DNA of 37,413 nucleotides, from contig NZ_WHTD01000076.1 of assembly GCF_009379765.1 (NCBI RefSeq), positions 1 to 37,413 of the forward strand, read 5' to 3'. The notes below the pieces were generated by a model. It was not told where the DNA came from. It searched no databases and saw nothing but the letters and a program-made list of their open reading frames with translations. Of this stretch, positions 31,831-37,413 are shown piece after piece. Made by a program: the position numbers and the translations under genes. This DNA is from Actinophytocola sp. Lineage in GTDB: Bacteria; Actinomycetota; Actinomycetes; Mycobacteriales; Pseudonocardiaceae. Position 1 is the stretch's first letter. The number at the start of each line of letters is the position of its first letter.

Positions 31831-32052
31831 ATGAACAGCACCGAGTACGAGACGACCACCGAAAGACCGGACCGCCCGCGGGTGTGGCTGGTCGGGGCCA
31901 CACCCGGCCCCATGGACCAGCCGACCGTGCGCGACACCCGGATGCGCACCTGGCAACCCGGCGACGACGGTCGCTACCACTCCGCGGACGGCTGGCACCA
32001 CGCCACCTGGACCGAGCTGAACTCGCGCTTCGACCTGGTCGAGGTGGCGTGA
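31831..32052 (+). CDS. hypothetical protein, 73 aa
   Basis: ATG 31831 follows GAGGAGAGGG, a good ribosome site. The hydrophilic product has PRVWLVGATPGPMDQPTVRD, TRMRTWQPGDDGRYHSADGW and HHATWTELNSRFDLVEV. No signal peptide or membrane segment. I do not recognise the family; the YHSADGWHHATWTEL part looks like a small SH3-like or WW-like strand pattern. A structured leader precedes it. Its stop lies four bases from the end of the convergent TerC gene. Confidence 0.7.
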   Translation: MNSTEYETTTERPDRPRVWLVGATPGPMDQPTVRDTRMRTWQPGDDGRYHSADGWHHATWTELNSRFDLVEVA

Positions 32053-32056
32053 CCAG

Positions 32057-33127
32057 CTACTGCTTGAGCTGGTCCGCCGGCTCGACCACGACACCGGGCG
32101 CGGCCGCACCGGTGTCGGAGCCGCCGCCGACCGGGGCACCGTTCGCCACCGAACGACGGTCGTCGCGACGGGTCTTGAGCAAGCTCGCCACCGCCGTGAT
32201 GACCAGCACGCTGACGATCACGGACAGGGACAGCGCGATGTTCACCGTCGGCACGTTCAGGGGCTCGCCGCCGTTGATGAACGGCAGTGTGTTGGTGTGC
32301 AACGCCTCGAGCACCATCTTGACGCCGATGAAGCCCAGGATGACCGCAAGCCCGATCGACAGGTAGACCAGCCGCTTGAGCAGGCCGCCCAGCAGGAAGT
32401 ACAGCTGCCGCAGGCCCATCAGCGCGAACGCGTTGGCCGCGAAGACCAGGAACGGTTCCTTCGTCAGGCCGAAGATCGCCGGGATCGAGTCGACCGCGAA
32501 CATCAGGTCCGCCGAGCCGATCGCGATCATCACGATGAACAGCGGAGTCGCGAGCCGCTTCCCGTTGACCCTGGTGAAGACCTTGTTGCCGTGGTAGTCG
32601 TCGGTGACCGGGAAGAGCTTCCGCGCCCACTTCGTGACCCGGTTCTCCTCGTAGTCCTCGTCCTCGCCGCCCAGGTTGGACCGGGACAGCTTGATCGCGG
32701 TGTAGACGAGGAACGCGCCGAACACGTAGAACACCCAGCTGAACTGGGAGATCGCCGCGGCGCCGACCGCGATGAAGATGCCGCGCAGGATCAGGGCGAG
32801 CACGATGCCGATGAGCAGCACCTCGTGCTGGTAGATGGTCGGCACGGAGAACGCCGACATGATCACCAGGAAGATGAACAGGTTGTCCACCGAGAGCGAG
32901 TACTCGGTGATGTAGCCGGCGAAGTACTCCCCGGCATGGGTGCCGCCCGAGAGCATCCATATGCCGATGCCGAACAGCACCGCGACCGAGACGTAGAACA
33001 CCACCCAGCGGGCGGCTTCACCGACGGTCACCTCGTGCGGCTTGCGATCGACGATGAACAGGTCGATGGCGAGCAGCACGATCAAGCCACCGATGGTGGC
33101 GAGCCAAATCCACGCGGGAACGTTCAT
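32057..33127 (-). CDS. TerC-family integral membrane protein
   Basis: The 356-residue product from ATG 33127 has about seven to nine membrane helices. Family marks: GGLIVLLAIDLFIVDRKPHE, SLSVDNLFIFLVIMSAF, the VDS of SADLMFAVDSIPAIF, FLVFAANAFALMGLRQLYFL and GVKMVLEAL. The acidic residues of the two VDN/VDS helices are those thought to coordinate metal. TerC proteins include manganese exporters (MeeF/MeeY group) and tellurite resistance members. The leader resembles the manganese-sensing yybP-ykoY riboswitch, which supports a manganese role. Hydrophilic tail after ~310 with Gly/Pro/Ala-rich sequence. Confidence 0.93.
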   Translation of the reverse strand: MNVPAWIWLATIGGLIVLLAIDLFIVDRKPHEVTVGEAARWVVFYVSVAVLFGIGIWMLSGGTHAGEYFAGYITEYSLSVDNLFIFLVIMSAFSVPTIYQHEVLLIGIVLALILRGIFIAVGAAAISQFSWVFYVFGAFLVYTAIKLSRSNLGGEDEDYEENRVTKWARKLFPVTDDYHGNKVFTRVNGKRLATPLFIVMIAIGSADLMFAVDSIPAIFGLTKEPFLVFAANAFALMGLRQLYFLLGGLLKRLVYLSIGLAVILGFIGVKMVLEALHTNTLPFINGGEPLNVPTVNIALSLSVIVSVLVITAVASLLKTRRDDRRSVANGAPVGGGSDTGAAAPGVVVEPADQLKQ

Positions 33128-33133
33128 GCAGGG

Positions 33134-33256
33134 ACCTCCGGTCAAGACGGTTCTACGACCGGAGGTCTCTCCCGCCAGCCCGCTGCTGGCCGCCGGCGCC
33201 GGGACCCGAGGGTCCGTGTTGACGACATCGGCGCGAAGGAATACTCCCCTCCAACT
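33134..33256 (-). promoter_or_regulatory. yybP-ykoY-like manganese riboswitch leader of the TerC gene
   Basis: On the minus strand the leader begins GGAGGGGAGTATTCCTTCGC, then GATGTCGTCAACACGGACCC and, near the gene, GGGAGAGACCTCCGGTC. This order matches what I know of actinobacterial yybP-ykoY-type leaders upstream of TerC genes. The last part can alternatively pair: GACCGGAGGT (33134-33143, containing the ribosome site GGAGG) with ACCTCCGGTC (33157-33166), a perfect 10-bp stem that would hide the ribosome site. This suggests translational control by metal. The identity was recognised by eye, not by a covariance search. Confidence 0.6.
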
Positions 33257-33402
33257 GTTCTCCATTGTCGCGTGCGGAATCGGAACGCACCAGCCCAGCG
33301 GGTGTGAGCTTGATTTAGATCACATTTGGGACGGAAGGGACGTAACGGGCTGACCGGACGCCCTCTCAGTGACTCTCAGGAAACGTCGAATACCGTTCTG
33401 GC

Positions 33403-36267
33403 GTGCCCCGAATCTCCCGCTCCCGCGTGCGTTGGACCGTGCTCGCGCTGGCCGTCGTGGTTGTCGCCACGACCGGTGTCGTGTGGCTCAACAGCGGTGA
33501 CGAGCCAGCTCAGGTCCGCACCCGGGAGCAGACGCTCGCCGGTGCCGGCGAGGGGGTGCAGCTCGACTCGACGCTGTACCTGCCGGAGCAGACGCCCGCG
33601 CCGGCCGTCATCGTCGCCCACGGGTTCGGCGGCAGCAAGGAGAGTGTCGACAGCGACGCGCGGGAGCTCGCGCAGCGCGGCTTCGTGGTGCTCGCCTACT
33701 CCGCGCGCGGGTTCGGCGCCAGCACCGGCCAGATCGCGCTCAACTCCGTCGACGCCGAGGTCGCCGACGCGAGCCGGCTGGTCAGCTGGCTCGCCGAGCA
33801 GCCCGAGGTGGTCACCGACGGGCCGGACGACCCCCGGGTCGGGGTCACCGGCGGCTCCTACGGCGGCTCGCTGTCGTTGCTGCTCGCAGGCACGGACAAG
33901 CGGGTCGACGCGCTCGCGCCCACCATCACCTACAACGACCTGAGCCAGGCGCTGCTGCCCAACTCGGCCACGACGGGCCGGACCCCGGCCACCCCGGCGG
34001 CCAACGCGTTCGCCGCCGACGGCGTGTTCAAGCGGTCCTGGGCGGGTATCTTCTTCGCCTCCGGCATGGGCGGCGCGGGCCTGGCCGACCCGTCCACCGA
34101 CGCCGTCGAGGCGGGCAACCCGGGCGACGCCGACGCGCCCGCCAACCCGGGCGGCGCGCCCACCGAGGCGCCGCCCGAGGGTGGCGCGCCGACCGGCGGC
34201 GGCGGGATGCCGCAGCTGAACACCGGCAACCCGTGCGGCCGGTTCCGCCAGGACTTCTGCGCCGCCTACGCCGAGGTCGCCACCACCGGCCGGGCCAGCA
34301 AGCAGACGGTCGACCTGCTGCGCTCGGTGTCGCCGGTGACGGTGACCGGCAACATCACCCAGCCGACGCTGCTGGTGCAGGGCGAGCAGGACACGCTGTT
34401 CGGGCTCGACCAGGCCGACGCCAACGCGCGGCAGATCAGCGCGGCGGGCGGCAAGGTCAAGGTCGTCTGGTACACCGGCGGCCACGACGGCGGCCGGCCC
34501 GGGCCGGAGCTGCGCGGCGAGATCGCCGACTGGTTCGACTTCCACCTGCGCGACCGCGGCACCGACCCGGGCACCGGGCTCGAGTACGCCGTGCAGGGCG
34601 CGTTGCGGGTGCAGGGCGCGCCGTCCGTGCGCACGGTGTCCACCAGCACCTACCCCGGGCTCGACGGCACCGAGACCGACCGCCGCCGGGTGCGGGTCTA
34701 CGGGCCGGAGCAGACGATCGTCAACCCGCCGGGCGGCAACCCCGCGGCGGTCAGCAGCTTGCCCGGGCTCGGCGCGATCATCGGCAGCTCGTCGCGGCTC
34801 GCCGGCCGGGTGTCCATCGACCTGCCCGGCCAGTCCGCGCGGTTCTCCAGCCGGCCGCTCACCTCGCAGCTGCTGATCGCCGGGGCCAGCACGGTCCGGC
34901 TGCGGATCTCGGCGGTGCCCGGGGTGCCCGTGCCGGACGGCGGCGCGGTGCTGTTCGCCAAGCTCTACGACGTCGGCCCGGACGGCACGCGGATCCTGCC
35001 GGGCTCGGCGGTGTCGCCGCTGCGCGTCCCGGCGCTGCCGGCCGACGGGAGCCAGGTCGAGCTCACCGTCACGCTTCCCGGCATCGTGCGGCCCATCGAG
35101 ACCGACCGGCGGGTCGAGCTGGTGGTCAGCACCACCGACCAGGCCTACGCGATGCCGGCGCAGGCGGCCGCCTACCGGGTGGCGATCGCGGAGGGCACCA
35201 CGGTCGACGCGCCGGTCGTGTCGGGTACGCGGTCGGACACCGGCCCGCCGAGCGGCCCGCTGATCGGCATCGCGATCGTGCTGGGCATCGTGGTGCTGGC
35301 CGGACTCCTCGGCGCGGTCCGCCGGCGCCGGTCCACCGACCACGACGCCGCCCTGGACGGCGTGCCGCTGGTCATCGAGAACCTGTCGAAGTCCTACCCG
35401 GGCGGGGTCACGGCGGTCGACGACCTGCCGTTCCGGGTGGAACGCGGGCAGGTACTGGGTCTGCTGGGCCCGAACGGCGCGGGCAAGACGACGTCGCTGC
35501 GGATGCTGATGGGGCTGATCCGGCCCACCGGCGGCAACATCCGGGTGTTCGGGCACCGCATCCACTCGGGTGCGCCGGTGCTGTCCCGGATCGGCTCGTT
35601 CGTCGAGGGTGCCGGGTTCCTGCCGCACCTGTCCGGCCGGGCCAACCTGGACCTGTACTGGGCGGCCACCGGGCGACCGGAGGACAAGGCGCACGTCACC
35701 GAGGCGCTGGAGATCGCCGGCCTCGGCGACGCGGTGCACCGCCGGGTGCGCACCTACAGCCAGGGCATGCGCCAGCGCCTGGCGATCGCGCAGGCGATGC
35801 TCGGCCTGCCGGACCTGCTGGTGCTCGACGAGCCGACCAACGGGCTCGACCCGCCGCAGATCCACCAGATGCGCGAGGTGCTGCGCCGGTACGCGGCGGC
35901 GGGTCGGACCGTGCTGGTGTCGTCGCACCTGCTCGCCGAGGTCGAGCAGACCTGCGACCACGTGGTCGTGATGCACCACGGCCGCCTGGTCGCGGCCGGC
36001 CCGGTCGAGGAGATCGTGGGCGGCGCGGGCGAGGCCACCTTCCGGGTCGACCAGCCCGACGAGGCCGCGGACGTGCTCCGCAAGGTGGACGGCGTGGAGG
36101 ATGTGGTGGTCGAAGGGCCGTTGGTGCACGCGGACCTGGACGGTCTGCCGCGCGCGGAGGCGTTGGCCACGCTGGTGCGGGCCGGGGTCGCGGTACAGCA
36201 GGCCGGGCCACGGCGGCGACTCGAGGACGCGTTCCTGCAGCTGGTCGGAGAGGAGTCGGCGCGATGA
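33403..36267 (+). CDS. fusion: extracytoplasmic S15-type hydrolase joined to ABC transporter ATPase
   Basis: In this 954-residue protein, residues 12-30 are a membrane anchor. Residues ~50-400 are an X-Pro dipeptidyl-peptidase-like alpha/beta hydrolase (VIVAHGFGGSKE, GGSYGGS with Ser152, QGEQDTLF with Asp330, GGHDGG with His361), with a Pro/Gly/Ala-rich insert near 230-275. Residues ~430-610 are a PepX C-terminal-like beta region. A second helix lies at ~618-640 (IGIAIVLGIVVLAGLLGAV). Residues ~655-950 are an ABC ATPase: GPNGAGKTT (K695), YSQGMRQRLAIAQ signature, LLVLDEPTNG (D809, E810) and SSHLL switch. The GTG start follows no strong site. Its stop overlaps the permease start (ATGA). Confidence 0.9.
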   Translation: MPRISRSRVRWTVLALAVVVVATTGVVWLNSGDEPAQVRTREQTLAGAGEGVQLDSTLYLPEQTPAPAVIVAHGFGGSKESVDSDARELAQRGFVVLAYSARGFGASTGQIALNSVDAEVADASRLVSWLAEQPEVVTDGPDDPRVGVTGGSYGGSLSLLLAGTDKRVDALAPTITYNDLSQALLPNSATTGRTPATPAANAFAADGVFKRSWAGIFFASGMGGAGLADPSTDAVEAGNPGDADAPANPGGAPTEAPPEGGAPTGGGGMPQLNTGNPCGRFRQDFCAAYAEVATTGRASKQTVDLLRSVSPVTVTGNITQPTLLVQGEQDTLFGLDQADANARQISAAGGKVKVVWYTGGHDGGRPGPELRGEIADWFDFHLRDRGTDPGTGLEYAVQGALRVQGAPSVRTVSTSTYPGLDGTETDRRRVRVYGPEQTIVNPPGGNPAAVSSLPGLGAIIGSSSRLAGRVSIDLPGQSARFSSRPLTSQLLIAGASTVRLRISAVPGVPVPDGGAVLFAKLYDVGPDGTRILPGSAVSPLRVPALPADGSQVELTVTLPGIVRPIETDRRVELVVSTTDQAYAMPAQAAAYRVAIAEGTTVDAPVVSGTRSDTGPPSGPLIGIAIVLGIVVLAGLLGAVRRRRSTDHDAALDGVPLVIENLSKSYPGGVTAVDDLPFRVERGQVLGLLGPNGAGKTTSLRMLMGLIRPTGGNIRVFGHRIHSGAPVLSRIGSFVEGAGFLPHLSGRANLDLYWAATGRPEDKAHVTEALEIAGLGDAVHRRVRTYSQGMRQRLAIAQAMLGLPDLLVLDEPTNGLDPPQIHQMREVLRRYAAAGRTVLVSSHLLAEVEQTCDHVVVMHHGRLVAAGPVEEIVGGAGEATFRVDQPDEAADVLRKVDGVEDVVVEGPLVHADLDGLPRAEALATLVRAGVAVQQAGPRRRLEDAFLQLVGEESAR

Positions 36268-37223
36268 GTCCACGGGACACCACTGACATCGGCGTGAACA
36301 CGAACGATCACGATGTGCACACCGATCCGGCGGCGTTGGACCAGCTGGCCGAGGCGACCGAGCACGAGACGGTCGAGGTGCAGCCGGACGGGTCGGTCGT
36401 CGGCTACCGGGCGCGGCGGACACTGCGGCTGCGGGTCGAGCTGGTCCGCCAGCTGCGCAGGCGGCGGGTGCAACTGCTGCTCGGGTTCCTCGTGCTACTG
36501 CCGTTCATCCTGTGGGCGGCGTTCACCTTCGGCGAGGACGGTGGGCGGCAGTCCGGCGGCTTCGTCGACCTGGCCACGGCGAGCGCGCCCAACTTCGTGG
36601 TGTTCGCGCTGTTCGCCACGAGCAGCTTCCTGCTGCCGATGATCGTGGCGCTGTTCTTCGGCGACACCATCGCGAGCGAGGCGTCCTGGTCGAGCCTGAA
36701 GTACCTGCTGGCGATGCCCATCCCCCGGCACCGGCTGATGCGGCAGAAGGCGGTGACCTCCGGGCTGTTGTCGCTGTTCGCGATCACGCTGCTGCCCGGG
36801 GTCGCGCTGGTGGTCGGGATCGTCTTCTACGGCACGGGCGAGGCGATCAGCCCGACCGGCGACGCGATCGCGTTCGACCAGTCGATGATCGCGCTGGTAC
36901 TGACCATCTGCTACCTCGCCGTCCATCTCCTGTGGGTGGCCGGGTTGGCGCTGTTCCTCACCGTGTCGACGGATGCGCCGCTGGGCGCGGTCGGCGGCAC
37001 GGTGCTGGTGGCGATCCTGTCGCAGATCCTCGACCAGATCACCGCGCTGGAGGGCCTGCGGAACTACCTGCCCACGCACTACGCGTTCGCCTGGTCGGAC
37101 CTCATCTCCACCGACATCGACTGGTCGAACATGGCCGCGGGAGCGTTCTCGGCGGTGACCTACGGTGCGTTCTTCGGCCTGCTGGCGTGGCGCCGGTTCC
37201 GGACGAAGGACATCACCTCCTGA
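36264..37223 (+). CDS. ABC-2-type transporter permease
   Basis: The 319-residue product starts at ATG 36264, overlapping the end of the hydrolase-ATPase fusion by four bases, so the two are translated together. A soluble acidic N-terminus (~60 residues, ending GYRARRTLRLRVELVRQLRR) precedes six membrane helices, including LLLGFLVLLPFILWAAFTF, NFVVFALFATSSFLLPMIVA, SLFAITLLPGVALVVGIVFY, IALVLTICYLAVHLLWVAGL and AVGGTVLVAILSQI. The coupling-helix region SLKYLLAMPIPRHRLMRQKA is typical of ABC-2 permeases. It forms the exporter channel for the ATPase. The substrate is unknown. Confidence 0.92.
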   Translation: MSPRDTTDIGVNTNDHDVHTDPAALDQLAEATEHETVEVQPDGSVVGYRARRTLRLRVELVRQLRRRRVQLLLGFLVLLPFILWAAFTFGEDGGRQSGGFVDLATASAPNFVVFALFATSSFLLPMIVALFFGDTIASEASWSSLKYLLAMPIPRHRLMRQKAVTSGLLSLFAITLLPGVALVVGIVFYGTGEAISPTGDAIAFDQSMIALVLTICYLAVHLLWVAGLALFLTVSTDAPLGAVGGTVLVAILSQILDQITALEGLRNYLPTHYAFAWSDLISTDIDWSNMAAGAFSAVTYGAFFGLLAWRRFRTKDITS

Positions 37224-37231
37224 CGTCGTCA

Positions 37232-37259
37232 CCCGAGGGCAGAACTCGTTGCCCTCGGG
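37232..37259 (+). terminator. hairpin terminator after the ABC operon
   Basis: CCCGAGGGCA (37232-37241) pairs perfectly with TGCCCTCGGG (37250-37259) across an eight-base loop, nine bases after the permease stop codon. No U tract follows. Stem strength and position support termination of the ABC operon. Confidence 0.8.
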
Positions 37260-37351
37260 GTCTTGGGAGCCTTCGGCCGGGCCACGGGAGAACAGCTAGC
37301 CCGGGTCTTTCATGCGGGGTGACGTAGATCGCGCTCTGAAATGCGCGAAAG

Positions 37352-37413
37352 TGCCTGTCCTGTAAGGGAAACTACGGATTGTCTAGGTCTGTAGTGGTCC
37401 TCACGGGAAGGCA
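37352..37413. repeat. imperfect palindrome at the right edge
   Basis: TGCCTGTCCTGTAAGGG (from 37352) followed by ACTACGGA is complementary, with mismatches, to TCTGTAGT then CCTCACGGGAAGGCA (37388-37413), with CTAG in the loop. It may continue past the window. Its role is unknown: it could be another small palindromic element, an end of an insertion sequence or a structured RNA. Confidence 0.4.

Noticed and set aside
33376..36423. A 1015-codon open frame on the minus strand opposite the hydrolase-ABC gene
   Set aside because: It is antisense to a gene with clear catalytic and ATPase motifs; composition is Arg/Gly/His-rich, as expected from GC-biased codon shadows.
37260..37351. Possible tRNA or small gene after the ABC operon
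   Set aside because: No cloverleaf arms or CCA-type end could be matched, and no open frame of useful length is present.

Overview
The window is very GC-rich DNA with dense genes, many GTG starts and long spurious antisense open frames. It encodes actinobacterial families such as a BTAD regulator, a DUF6886 protein, a TerC protein with a manganese-type leader and a RES toxin. This points to a filamentous actinomycete, probably Pseudonocardiaceae-like (Amycolatopsis, Saccharothrix or Lentzea type). The genus is an inference from gene content. No rRNA, tRNA or CRISPR array was recognised.

Layout. Positions 1-1565 hold a small unknown gene and a decayed HIRAN-domain gene. Positions 1562-6925 (minus strand) hold a tightly overlapping four-gene operon: a DUF4365 Mrr-like nuclease, an unknown protein with a possible OB-fold-like C-terminus, a winged-helix-like protein, and a 1052-residue protein with two P-loop ATPase modules (AAA, then HerA/FtsK-like). 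This is the best candidate for an undescribed defence or DNA-processing system. A DUF429 protein lies just upstream. Positions 7831-18069 are a mixed region: M23 peptidase, SDR, DUF6886, aminotransferase, ArsR-SRPBCC, FKBP, hydrolase, P450, a minimal secreted M15-like peptidase and a frameshifted MFS gene. Positions 18116-23456 contain an inverted pair of 22-bp repeat arrays, a beta-propeller protein, a small kinase, DUF4342, and two genes (BTAD regulator and a peptidase-inhibitor-like protein) that lose their 3' ends at one junction. Positions 23582-29621 form a LacI-controlled sugar locus: FGGY kinase, L-fucose/L-arabinose-type isomerase, LacI, and a 5'-truncated GH172 (DUF2961) gene sharing the same candidate operator. 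Positions 29698-31113 encode a RES/antitoxin-like pair. Positions 31157-37223 hold an MFS remnant, a small protein, TerC with a riboswitch-like leader, and a hydrolase-ABC ATPase fusion with its permease.

Four copies of a ~163-bp non-autonomous palindromic element (1069, 8652, 9837, 21299) are scattered through the first 22 kb, inserted at TA. One splits a DUF6886 gene, one splits the HIRAN gene, and two sit exactly on stop codons of neighbouring genes. Two unlinked intergenic arrays of an exact 22-bp period repeat (18116-18313 and 27644-27745) form a second repeat family.

Several genes carry single-base frameshifts (HIRAN, SDR, MFS twice, BTAD, inhibitor-like). Real decay and sequencing error cannot be separated from the sequence alone.
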